In this document: piece after piece, positions 16,401-24,229 of the stretch
Layout: each line of letters opens with the position of its first letter
Numbering within the stretch: position 1 is the stretch's first letter
NCBI RefSeq assembly: GCF_021646545.1
Contig: NZ_JAKIRP010000027.1
Span: 28,237 to 92,236, forward strand
DNA: 64,000 bases
Source: Chitinophaga filiformis
GTDB lineage: Bacteria; Bacteroidota; Bacteroidia; Chitinophagales; Chitinophagaceae
Reading direction: 5' to 3'
Made by a program: the position numbers and the translations under genes
The notes under the pieces: generated by a model
Told to the model about the DNA's origin: nothing
Database searches by the model: none
The model's input: the letters and a program-made list of their open reading frames with translations, nothing else

Positions 16401-19084
16401 GGTCATTCAAAGGACACACAACAGAATTTCGATCTCTCGACACTGGCTATTACCGACTATTGGTATTACTTACAGGTAACCGGTATTTTGTCAAAGACAG
16501 CATCCTGCTAAAGGATAATCATCTTCATTATTCTGTACTGGACACGTTGAACATTTTACCTAATGACAGCCTGATTAATAACCTGGAAAAAAGAATGCGG
16601 CAATTGGTTGACCCATGGTTTATAGCCACGGAAGCGGCTGGCCATGAGAGTAAAATAGCTGAAAGCTTCAATGAAACAGCTCTAAACATGGCTCACCTCA
16701 CCAGGGTAATCGGAGGAATAGTAGTCGATACAAAGGGAGATCCGCTTCCCGGCGCGACTATCATACTGAGGGGTACCCGATCGGCAACAGCGACAGATGT
16801 AGACGGCAAATTCTCTCTTCCTGTCACATCCAAAGGCACATTGAACATAATGTATGTGGGATTCGAAAAGGTAGAACTAGTCTTAAACCGTGATGATTTT
16901 TATAAAATCACTATGACCGAAAGCAGTAAGCAGTTAAACGAAGTGGTTGTAACCGCATCAGGCATCCATAGACAGAAAAGGTCATTGGGGTATGCAACGA
17001 GTCTCATCACTACATATAAAACATCCCGAGGCTATCTCAATTTTTCCCAGGCACTGGCCGGCAAAGCAGCCGGTGCAAGAGTAACTGCCGGAAACTATAA
17101 AATTTCTGATATATCTTTAACAGATAGTAACGACACTACAACAATAGCAGCCGATGAAATGGATCCACAGCTGTTATCTCCGCCATCCAACAGCCTCCGG
17201 ACAAATTTCCGGGATGGGGCTTTCTGGCAACCGAGGCTTAGAACAGATGCTAATGGCAAGGCATCTTTCGATGTTACTTTTCCGGATGACATCACCAACT
17301 GGAAAACCTTTGCTATTGCCATAACAGGCAAACGACAGTCTGGTATACAGCAAACATTTATACGTTCCTTTAAATCGCTCAGTGGCAATCTGGGAATACC
17401 TACCTTCACAGTTGAGGGTGACTCCGTAAGTATTATTACCAAAGCATTAAATTATACGCAGGAGAGTATTACGGCAACACATACTTTCAGCATGAACGAC
17501 AGCGTATACAAGAGTCGCACAAACAGCTTTAAAAACGCCTTTATTGATACTGTATCAGTGCTTATACCGGAAACCAGTCCAACAGATAGTATGAGCTTTA
17601 AATACGAAATCAATAAAGAAGGATACGTTGATGGCGAACAACGTAAAATTCCCGTGGAGAAAAGAGGATCCTTTGAAACAACAGGCATGTTTGCGGCTCT
17701 TTACGATGACACAACACTTGTATATACACCTCTCAGAAATGAACCATTACAGATACATGCTGAGTCTGCATTGCTTCCAGTGTTAATGGATGAAATCACA
17801 CAGTTACAGCAATATAAGTACCTCTGCAGCGAACAATTGGCATCCAAACTGAAGGCTTATCTGCTGGAAAAGAAAATATGTACATACCTAAAGAAGGACT
17901 TTAGAAAAGAAAAGGATATCAGCAACATTCTTAAGCGGCTCAATGATAAAAAGACGAATGGACTCTGGGGATGGTGGGAGAAATCCCCGGTATCATTATG
18001 GATCTCACGTCATGTGATAGAAGCGCTTCTGATGGCACAGGAGCTGGGATATAAAACGGATTTTAACAAGCAGGTCGCTATTGATTATTTCGTATATGAA
18101 CTAAACAGTGGCAAGGAAAGAGACAGCATAGGTTGTATGCAATTACTGGCCAACCTTGGCGGAAAGATCGACTACCGGGCATATACAGATCATTTCATCG
18201 CCCAGGCAGGCATCAATGGCTATGATACCATCAGACTGGCTGCTTTACAAAGATCCACCGGCCAACCGCTGAACCTATCACCCATCCTGTCCCGTCAAAA
18301 GAATACCGCTTTCGGCAACGCCTACTGGGGTAAAGAAAGTTACGATCTCTTTGACAACAGCATCCAGAGAACACTACAGGTATATCAACTTCTTCGCAAA
18401 GCAGGTGGCTACGAAACAATACTTCAAAGGATCCGCGGATATTTCCTCGAACAACGGAAAGACGGACACTGGCGGAATACATATGAATCATCGCTCATCC
18501 TCGAAACAATCCTTCCTGATATACTGGAAGATGAATCAAAAGGACCTGTTTCGTTAAGTATAAACGGCACAGCTATCACCCAATTCCCCTATACAGATAC
18601 ACTCTTACAGCCGGGAAAAATAAGTATCAGCAAGCAGGGAAAACGGCCCATATACTTCACTGCCTATCAGCAATATTTCAACAGGGAGCCGGAAAAGATC
18701 TCTGGTCTGTTTACGGTATCATCCGCTTTCGGCGATAACGGCATGACGCAACAGGATTTAAAAGCAGGTGTGCCCGTAACCTTAAAGGTAGAGGTAACAG
18801 CACAAAAACACGCAGACTATGTACTGGTGGAAATCCCTATCCCTGCTGGCTGTTCTTATAATAGCAAATCACAATCATGGGCCAGCCATGAAGTGCACAG
18901 AGAACATTTCAAGGATAGGGTCAGCATTTTCTGCAGCCGGCTGGAGGCAGGTAAACACACGTTCTATGTCTCTTTATTGCCCCGCTATTCCGGACGGTAC
19001 TCCCTGAATCCCGCGAAAGCAGAAATGCAATACTTCCCCGTATTTATGGGAAGGGAGGCTTTGAAAAAAGTTAATATTCAGTAA
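13409..19084 (+). CDS. Alpha-2-macroglobulin family protein with inserted carboxypeptidase-regulatory / TonB-plug-like module
   Basis: An 1891-residue protein from a TTG start, chosen because it gives a full signal peptide (KKLALLLLMLSYFAAVAQ); the first ATG, nine codons later, would truncate it. MG1/MG2-type macroglobulin domains occupy about 210-560 (GYIVFSKPIYKPGDTLKFKA). Around 1100-1180 there is a CarboxypepD_reg-like domain (VVDTKGDPLPGATIILRG), then VVVTASGIHRQKRSLGYA and LAGKAAGARV, as in SusC plug domains. The central A2M domain follows (FWQPRLRTDANGKASFDV). A thioester motif is present as Cys1473-Ser-Glu-Gln1476. The family traps proteases through the bait region and thioester. Here it should act in the periplasm or at the surface. 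Confidence 0.9.
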   Translation: MKKLALLLLMLSYFAAVAQHPLSQGRRSSFYEYLYEISNEETLQIYKNGVRRINASFLHTLKDSFPHDKGVPDNLPPGNYLRVFAENDRLQTVFMHIPYVYAKIGSNNHDLFVILHDAKGNLIKDAEVKLQGRTLHFEAHTGAWWLAGYRNASLLRVYYKGMLNCIPLQQSLHYRRKKLQQFLRKLNFVKAIRRKQSRKYYRYQTTPYENRHTGYIVFSKPIYKPGDTLKFKAYITDKKGKPVDRPLLVRLSDRDFIVDTILTTLQPYAPGGYSCDVALSSGMDIDLDETYMISLETLDSRKYDLNNYNGDLDDDEYAAKRKIFIKGQFKFEEYELNALHFTARTDKKSYTNRENTTVYLQAKDENDLPVMDGQIQLFVTKPIVTKHHATDMFIPDTLWSYTGPMDALGETKVTLPDSIFPRADLLYQIDCIFTNSNNERQTETLSLEYHYNRGSISFDLQADSLHITPDRQFKTDNKVYIYGVNDNDTIETYLSRLPVAIKINPFLSAYRVESENAKGIYYLKNNHDILDAEVSWHHDTAVVYVTNPHKLPFWYTAFDDGRAVHHGYGDTLTWTASTRNKKQCELHLNYIWGNQLHSIPVYLIRAEGNLNVAIDAPATVYPGQTTKITVNVKDKYLEPVADADVTAYAYTSRFSDEAPPRVPSFTAPYRRGPNYYELGHLQLQKTTQALPFQWEQHSRRMGLDTMLYFRFTHPSPVFINTEPARDGTTQVAAFVFARGSIQPVHILYVDGLPVYCSMTDPVQHYSITVPAGKHTISMRTQYQRITLDTVIAAGVKTFISIDSAIHQQNVIVEKMPKKLTAQEIANLEKYMIRLENTFGNYPTYIKQESQIFQLKNIVGNYRLLGWQYKVGPLTGANASLVSKNDFTQDFTPEPDYVFQISKGLIKQKQTGFIHYYDLHSYNPDTSLAAQALTETLIDSLLQLRQDDNLRNKDIVRPFHQRESYKSRLVLRLEHPDLNPTTDVLRFLFFRYDDPSFTRSFKGHTTEFRSLDTGYYRLLVLLTGNRYFVKDSILLKDNHLHYSVLDTLNILPNDSLINNLEKRMRQLVDPWFIATEAAGHESKIAESFNETALNMAHLTRVIGGIVVDTKGDPLPGATIILRGTRSATATDVDGKFSLPVTSKGTLNIMYVGFEKVELVLNRDDFYKITMTESSKQLNEVVVTASGIHRQKRSLGYATSLITTYKTSRGYLNFSQALAGKAAGARVTAGNYKISDISLTDSNDTTTIAADEMDPQLLSPPSNSLRTNFRDGAFWQPRLRTDANGKASFDVTFPDDITNWKTFAIAITGKRQSGIQQTFIRSFKSLSGNLGIPTFTVEGDSVSIITKALNYTQESITATHTFSMNDSVYKSRTNSFKNAFIDTVSVLIPETSPTDSMSFKYEINKEGYVDGEQRKIPVEKRGSFETTGMFAALYDDTTLVYTPLRNEPLQIHAESALLPVLMDEITQLQQYKYLCSEQLASKLKAYLLEKKICTYLKKDFRKEKDISNILKRLNDKKTNGLWGWWEKSPVSLWISRHVIEALLMAQELGYKTDFNKQVAIDYFVYELNSGKERDSIGCMQLLANLGGKIDYRAYTDHFIAQAGINGYDTIRLAALQRSTGQPLNLSPILSRQKNTAFGNAYWGKESYDLFDNSIQRTLQVYQLLRKAGGYETILQRIRGYFLEQRKDGHWRNTYESSLILETILPDILEDESKGPVSLSINGTAITQFPYTDTLLQPGKISISKQGKRPIYFTAYQQYFNREPEKISGLFTVSSAFGDNGMTQQDLKAGVPVTLKVEVTAQKHADYVLVEIPIPAGCSYNSKSQSWASHEVHREHFKDRVSIFCSRLEAGKHTFYVSLLPRYSGRYSLNPAKAEMQYFPVFMGREALKKVNIQ

Positions 19085-19095
19085 TTTTAACGATC

Positions 19096-19941
19096 ATGAA
19101 ACACTATTTATACATCCTGGCAGCGCTTACCCTTGCCGGTTGCGTTGAAAACAAACAACAGGAACAACAGGCCGACAGCACAGTTCAAACAGTAGAGAAA
19201 AACAACGAACCTACTTCTGCATCAGCAGCACCAGAAGCGCCAATAGCTGTACCGGAAAAGATCATCAGGGAAAGGGCGCAAGGCACGGTAACCCTTCTTG
19301 ATTCCGTTAATGGCCGCCCTATTGTACAGGTCAATGACAACGTACAACTGGAGGCGGGCATTCCAAGGAAAGGCTGGGCAGCTACACTGGTTACAACAGA
19401 ACTCAGTGATGCACAGACGGAAGGACAGCTGTTGAAAAAGGGCTCGCCTATTATAGCAGATGGTAAAACAGTAGGAAAAGTACTGGAAGATGTGGTAATA
19501 GAGATGACATTCAAAAATGACAAGGGTGTTAATACAGGTGTATTTCATGCTGCTGTGCAACAAAACAAGATAAAAAACGGTACTGTGATTGAAACAGTCC
19601 TCGCCAATTATCTGAAGGAACATACCGGCAGAACATTGTCTGATATGCAGCCTTTCATCAAACAGTTCCAGCTGGAGCCACTTGATAACAATAAGCCTTA
19701 TAAGGAGTATTACAACTATGAAAGTGCAGCCGACGATCCATCTCCTGGCTACCGTACGGTATTGGTATTCCACCAGGATAAACTGATCGGTGTGGTAGAT
19801 TCCAGAACATTACAACTGGCCGGGTCTAAGCATTATCAGCTTGACAGGGATTATCACGGTTATTTCTTTACAGATACGGACGAGCAACTCAGAAAAGACT
19901 ATACTACCAAGTTTAACCAGTTTGTGAATGCAGCAGACTGA
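19096..19941 (+). CDS. Lipoprotein of unknown function, partner of the macroglobulin gene
   Basis: A 281-residue protein with a lipoprotein signal (lipobox LAGC, Cys16). A Gln/Ala/Pro-rich linker runs to about residue 55. A globular region follows with no family I recognise (VTLLDSVNGRPIVQVNDNVQ, GKTVGKVLEDVVIEMTF and a C-terminal DRDYHGYFFTDTDEQL segment). It begins 11 bases after the alpha-2-macroglobulin stop, so the two are almost surely co-transcribed and may act together at the outer or inner membrane. Function unknown. Confidence 0.8.
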   Translation: MKHYLYILAALTLAGCVENKQQEQQADSTVQTVEKNNEPTSASAAPEAPIAVPEKIIRERAQGTVTLLDSVNGRPIVQVNDNVQLEAGIPRKGWAATLVTTELSDAQTEGQLLKKGSPIIADGKTVGKVLEDVVIEMTFKNDKGVNTGVFHAAVQQNKIKNGTVIETVLANYLKEHTGRTLSDMQPFIKQFQLEPLDNNKPYKEYYNYESAADDPSPGYRTVLVFHQDKLIGVVDSRTLQLAGSKHYQLDRDYHGYFFTDTDEQLRKDYTTKFNQFVNAAD

Positions 19942-19954
19942 GTTGAAAGGAGGC

Positions 19955-19989
19955 CGGGAGTTAAGCATGTATTTACGTCTTAATTCCCG
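19955..19989. terminator. Candidate bidirectional hairpin between convergent genes
   Basis: CGGGAGTTAAG and CTTAATTCCCG pair at 10 of 11 positions around a 13-base loop. The right arm overlaps the kinase stop codon. No strong T run follows, so the terminator call is tentative. Confidence 0.35.
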
Positions 19990-22712
19990 ATCTTCTCTAT
20001 TTGTTCCTCCATTAATCTTATCACAAGCAGGGATTCTTCCTGCATGGACTCCATCAGAAAACCAAATTCTGGTTCACGTTTGACCGTCAGCGTATCCAAC
20101 TGGTCGGCTATACGCGCCAGCTTGGCCAGGCCAATGATCTGTGAGGTGCCACGTATCTTATGCCCGATACGGTTGATCTTACGGATGTCAACAGCCGCTG
20201 CCGCTGACTGTAGTTCTGCTATGGAAGACCTCAGCTCCTCTATGGTCAGTTTCAATAATTGTTTTAGTACTGATCTGTCCTCTCCTACCAGGTAGGCCTC
20301 CAGTGTACCCATATCAAAATGCGTGTCTTTCGCTTCCTGTTCGGTGGTGAGGGTAACAGGGCCTTCTTCAATAACCACTGTGAGCCATTTACGGAACAGC
20401 TGCAACAACTTATGTTGTGCCAATGGCTTACCAATGAAATCATTCATGCCGGCCTCTATGCACTTTTCCCGTTCACCCTTCAGGTTTCCTGCAGTTAATG
20501 CAATAATAGGCACACGCTGGCCACCTGGCATTTCCCGTATCTTTTTAGTGGCCTCATACCCGTTCATGACGGGCATTTGTACATCCATCAGTATCAGGTC
20601 GGGCGTCTTTCCGCGGCACATGCGAACAGCTTCAATGCCATCCTGCGCCTCATAGATGCGTGCGTCATGTGCGATCCTTCTTACGACGGTAGTGGCCAGT
20701 AGCATGTTCACCGGATTATCCTCAACAATGAGAATATTCAGCCTGCCACCGATCCATTGTTCCTCTTTTTCATGCTTATGACGTTTGGCCCTTTTTTCTT
20801 TTCTGATCAGCATGGAAAGGCTGTTGTACAGCTCATTGATCTTGATAGGCTTCACCATCCGCAAGCCTATGTCCAGCTGATCGCAGACCTTTATTATCCT
20901 TTCATCATCAGCGGAGCTATGCAGGAGGATCACGCCTTGTTCACCTGGTAGTCTGCCGAAATGATGTCTGATCTTTTTCACCGTCTCCAGTCCATCCATA
21001 TAAGGCATATGGTAGTCCATCAGGATAACATCATAACGGTCGCCCCTGGCCAGTGTATCCAGGGCTTCAAATCCGCTGCGGGCCTCTGTACAGGTGATGT
21101 CTTTCAACGACAGCATTTCCTTGAGGATCGTGCGGTTATTATCATTATCATCCACGATCAGCACCTGCCGGATCTTTTCAAGACTTTCCCACTTATCGGC
21201 AGGAGCTTCGGCGGTAGCCAGGTCGATATCGAAGTAGAAGGTACTGCCTTCATTTATATTGCTCTTTATCTGCAGATGGCTCCCCATCAGGGCCAGTAGC
21301 TTATTGGAAATAGTAAGCCCCAATCCTGTACCACCGTACTTCTTGGTAGTGGAAGCATCTTCCTGGCGGAAGGCTTCAAAGATCTTGTATTGTTTTTCCG
21401 GTTTAATGCCAATGCCAGTATCTCTTACTTCAAACCTGATCCTGGCCCTGCCGTCCCCTTTCATTTCGAGCGGGGTGACTTTTAATTCGATCTCACCATT
21501 ACTGGTGAATTTCACAGCATTTCCGAGGAGGTTGATGAGAATCTGTTTCAGGCGCACTTCGTCGAACCAGGCAAAGCGAGGCAGGTTGGTAGCAACATTC
21601 AACAGCATTTCAAGACCTTTGTGCTGAGCCTGATAACTTACAATATCACTTACCTGGCTGCTGAACTCATAAAGATCATATTTGTCAATATCAAGTTCCA
21701 GTTTGCCAGATTCTATCTTTGAGAAATCGAGGATATCGTTGATGATGCTTAACAGTGCATTGGCCGACTGATTTACAATAGAGAGATATTGATGCTGGGT
21801 TTCGTTAAGGTCTGTTTGCAGTACCAGCTCTGTAAAGCCGATTACTCCGTTCAGGGGAGTACGGATTTCATGGCTCATATTGGCCAGGAATTCCGACTTG
21901 GCCATATTGGCCTGTTCCGCCTGTTGCTTGGCGGCCGCCAGACTGGCCTTCTGGGAGATCAGCTCCTGTTCTGTTTCTTTGGAGACGGAGATGTCCTGGA
22001 AAGTACCGTATAGCCTTTTACATTTGCCGTTCTCAAATTCAGCATTACCGATGGCTCTTACCCATCGTTCCTTACCCATGGCAGTAACGATCTGCAATTC
22101 GAGATCCCAGGGTTGCCCCGTTTCAATGATGTCCTTGAGTGCAGCAGTGATCTTTTTACGGCTTTCCCCTTCTTTATAAAATCCCACTGCGGCTGATAAA
22201 GTAGGATTAAAATCTGCCGGTACCTCATGGATCTCTTTTGTAACGTCAGACCAGAACATGTCCTTGTTGACAAGGTCTGCCTCCCATCCGCCTATACGTG
22301 ATAACTGGCTGGTGCGTTCCAGTATTTCCCGGGTACGCTTCAGGTCTTTCTCCAGTTCGAAGAAAGCGCGAAAATAGCGTTCGCTGTTCTGTAATGCTTC
22401 CCGTCGATTGTGATCGATGATCTCTGCAGTGATGTCACTGACGATGATCTTCATTAGCTTCTGCTGCCGGGCATTAAGGTGCCGGGGCGCCTTATCCATC
22501 AGTGATAAAGTGCCCAGTAGCTCTCCCGAAGAAGAAATCAGATCGTAAGTAATGTGGAAAGCCGCTTCCTTTGCCGTAATGGGAATGCCGGATGCAACGA
22601 CAACGGACTGCTGTTGATCATCGATGATAGAGATCGTTGCTACCTGTACATTGCAAATAAGAGAGGCTAGTTCAGTCTGTCTATTCAGTTTTTCCTGTAG
22701 TATTGCATTCAA
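19980..22712 (-). CDS. Hybrid sensor histidine kinase (GAF-like, PAS, HisKA, HATPase, two receivers, Hpt)
   Basis: A 910-residue protein. A short GAF-like region spans about 1-110, and a PAS/PAC region about 135-250 (GGWEADLVNKDMFWSDV). HisKA follows with the phospho-His in NMSHEIRTPLNG (about 285). HATPase_c spans about 385-500 with the G boxes DTGIGI and GGTGLGLTIS. Receiver 1 has Asp in VILMDYHMP, receiver 2 has Asp in LILMDVQMP, and a C-terminal Hpt has His in INRIGHKIRGTSQ. There is no transmembrane segment, so it is cytosolic. The output partner is not encoded nearby. The GAF-like part lacks the middle of the usual domain. Confidence 0.95.
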   Translation of the reverse strand: MNAILQEKLNRQTELASLICNVQVATISIIDDQQQSVVVASGIPITAKEAAFHITYDLISSSGELLGTLSLMDKAPRHLNARQQKLMKIIVSDITAEIIDHNRREALQNSERYFRAFFELEKDLKRTREILERTSQLSRIGGWEADLVNKDMFWSDVTKEIHEVPADFNPTLSAAVGFYKEGESRKKITAALKDIIETGQPWDLELQIVTAMGKERWVRAIGNAEFENGKCKRLYGTFQDISVSKETEQELISQKASLAAAKQQAEQANMAKSEFLANMSHEIRTPLNGVIGFTELVLQTDLNETQHQYLSIVNQSANALLSIINDILDFSKIESGKLELDIDKYDLYEFSSQVSDIVSYQAQHKGLEMLLNVATNLPRFAWFDEVRLKQILINLLGNAVKFTSNGEIELKVTPLEMKGDGRARIRFEVRDTGIGIKPEKQYKIFEAFRQEDASTTKKYGGTGLGLTISNKLLALMGSHLQIKSNINEGSTFYFDIDLATAEAPADKWESLEKIRQVLIVDDNDNNRTILKEMLSLKDITCTEARSGFEALDTLARGDRYDVILMDYHMPYMDGLETVKKIRHHFGRLPGEQGVILLHSSADDERIIKVCDQLDIGLRMVKPIKINELYNSLSMLIRKEKRAKRHKHEKEEQWIGGRLNILIVEDNPVNMLLATTVVRRIAHDARIYEAQDGIEAVRMCRGKTPDLILMDVQMPVMNGYEATKKIREMPGGQRVPIIALTAGNLKGEREKCIEAGMNDFIGKPLAQHKLLQLFRKWLTVVIEEGPVTLTTEQEAKDTHFDMGTLEAYLVGEDRSVLKQLLKLTIEELRSSIAELQSAAAAVDIRKINRIGHKIRGTSQIIGLAKLARIADQLDTLTVKREPEFGFLMESMQEESLLVIRLMEEQIEKIGN

Positions 22713-23080
22713 ACACTAAAGCTTTTCACTGTGGATGAAATAAATGCTGTTCACTTTTTTCCTGTTCTGGTGTAAAAGCCTGTTAATGTAGTCTTATGAA
22801 GATACGTAAATTCCGTCTATGTGAGTAAACGAAAAAGATCCCCCTTTTGTGGCAGACCATTGGTTGACAAGCAGATGAGGTATTGAAGGGGCTGTTACCG
22901 GGCATAGAAGCCCAGGTGCATTAAGGAGTAGTACCTGAGTGGTACCAGGTCGTATACCAGGAGCGTCCATTGAAGGTAAACAGCGAAGCGTAGTAATACA
23001 ACGGACGGGTTAAACACAATACGGGCAAAGGGTATGCTATGAGCAAACCCCTCACCCGTATAAGATTATATTATGAGTTT
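22713..23080. other. Non-coding gap with several small palindromes
   Basis: A 368-base gap upstream of the kinase and downstream of the SRPBCC gene. Short dyads occur at about 22900-22965 (for example GGGC..GCCC and ACCTG..CAGGT), and a larger hairpin at 23019-23061. No gene or consensus promoter seen. Confidence 0.55.
23019..23061 (-). terminator. Stable hairpin downstream of the SRPBCC gene
   Basis: 19-base arms around loop TATGA, with a perfect outer ATACGGG / CCCGTAT. The inner mismatches on the plus strand become mostly G-U pairs on the minus strand, so the structure fits a minus-strand transcript. It lies 20 bases past the SRPBCC stop. The T run is weak. Confidence 0.45.
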
Positions 23081-23509
23081 TTATGCTTTCTCTACAAATT
23101 CCTTGAGCAAAGTACCTATCAGTTCCGTCCAACCCATCGCGAAATTCTCCTTCGCGAAGCTTGAGATGGCAGGGAAAGTATCCAACCCTGCATGCGTCAA
23201 TTTTACGCGTGTTTTTTCTCCTTCCGGGAACAGTTCGAACGTCACAAATGAATTCCCCTCATATCCGTCATAGCGCCAGCTATAAGTAAGTTTACGGTCT
23301 GGTTCCACCTCTGTAACCTTGCAAAGGTGCAGGAATTGTTGTCCCTCGGGATCGCCACCTGTAAAACTAAATTCTGCCCCTACCTCTGCCTTGAATTCAG
23401 GAATATCGAAATACCACTGTTTCATCTGGTCCTTATTGGTAATAGCATCCCAGATTTTTCTCACCGGCGCATCATAAGTTCTTTCGATTACAAATGGTTC
23501 GCTTCTCAT
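23081..23509 (-). CDS. SRPBCC (AHSA1/START-like) domain protein
   Basis: A 142-residue single-domain protein. The start FVIERTYDAPVRKIWDAITN, central QWYFDIPEFKAEVGAEFSF and the WRYDGYEGNSFVTFEL strand are characteristic of Aha1-like SRPBCC proteins, which form a helix-grip pocket for a hydrophobic ligand. No signal peptide. Function within the family is unspecific. Upstream are two AACC-N4-GGTT palindromes and a TATATTTG box, suggesting control by a TetR-type repressor. No such regulator is adjacent. Confidence 0.88.
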   Translation of the reverse strand: MRSEPFVIERTYDAPVRKIWDAITNKDQMKQWYFDIPEFKAEVGAEFSFTGGDPEGQQFLHLCKVTEVEPDRKLTYSWRYDGYEGNSFVTFELFPEGEKTRVKLTHAGLDTFPAISSFAKENFAMGWTELIGTLLKEFVEKA

Positions 23510-23549
23510 TACTGTATGATTTAGAATTTTAGGGGAATAGATTATTATA

Positions 23550-23588
23550 TAACCGATCGGTTACAAATATAAAGGAAACCTTTTGGTT
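23550..23588 (-). promoter_or_regulatory. Promoter box with two AACC-N4-GGTT palindromes
   Basis: TAACCGATCGGTTA (23550-23563) is a perfect 14-base palindrome. AACCTTTTGGTT lies at 23577-23588, 26 bases centre to centre. Between them, on the minus strand, is TATATTTG (23571-23564), matching the -7 consensus. No good -33 TTTG was found. This geometry suits a TetR-family repressor. Confidence 0.55.
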
Positions 23589-23663
23589 ACAGAAATATTT
23601 TTGTGCTTCCGGTTGGGTCAACAATATTGGTACCAGGCATGTCTGCCGGGACGGGCAACCGAT

Positions 23664-24104
23664 TTACAGTTCCTTGATCATCTTAAAATGTGGGATACCC
23701 ACCTCTGTGAACTGATCGCCCACTGTGGTATAACCGTTTTTCAGGTAGAACTTAACCGCTTCCAGGCGGGCATTGAGCTCGATACGGGAAAATCCCTTTT
23801 CACGGGCCACCTGTTCACTAAACTGCACCATTTGGGTGCCGGCATTAATTCCCCTGGCGGTTTCTGCTACGGCCACCTGCCGCATTTTTACGTATCCCTG
23901 GCCGGGCGTCAGGATTAACGTTCCAATCAGCTCCTGGCCACGGAACAGGCCAATATGAATATCGTTTACTTCTTTGCTCAGGTCTTCATTGAGCAGGTTC
24001 ATACCAAGGGGCTTACGAAGTATCTCATTTCTCAGTTTGATCTCCTGGTCATAATCGGGTCCCGGACAGGCTATTATTCGTGCGACGAGCTTTTCTGTGA
24101 ACAT
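23664..24104 (-). CDS. GNAT-family N-acetyltransferase
   Basis: A 146-residue protein. The acetyl-CoA binding region reads MRQVAVAETARGINAGTQMV (about residues 75-95), fitting the V-x-x-x-x-R-G-x-x-x-G/A motif A of GNAT enzymes, and a KNGYTTVGDQF strand follows. The N-terminal IACPGPDYDQEIKLRNEILR resembles the ElaA-like and putative-acetyltransferase subgroup of Bacteroidota. Substrate unknown. On the minus strand, TAATTTTG at 24137-24130 upstream could be its -7 box. Confidence 0.88.
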   Translation of the reverse strand: MFTEKLVARIIACPGPDYDQEIKLRNEILRKPLGMNLLNEDLSKEVNDIHIGLFRGQELIGTLILTPGQGYVKMRQVAVAETARGINAGTQMVQFSEQVAREKGFSRIELNARLEAVKFYLKNGYTTVGDQFTEVGIPHFKMIKEL

Positions 24105-24229
24105 ATCTTGTATTTATATCAGGTCTCCGCAAAATTAAATCTATCAGCGGAAGAAATAAGAATTTGTCGTCAATATGCGAAGTAGCGCATATATAATAAA
24201 GCAGCAATTTCAACTGGATGACTGTTATT

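Noticed and set aside
22900..22965. Series of short palindromes upstream of the hybrid kinase
   Set aside because: Stems of only 4-5 bases, no repeat elsewhere and no T runs.
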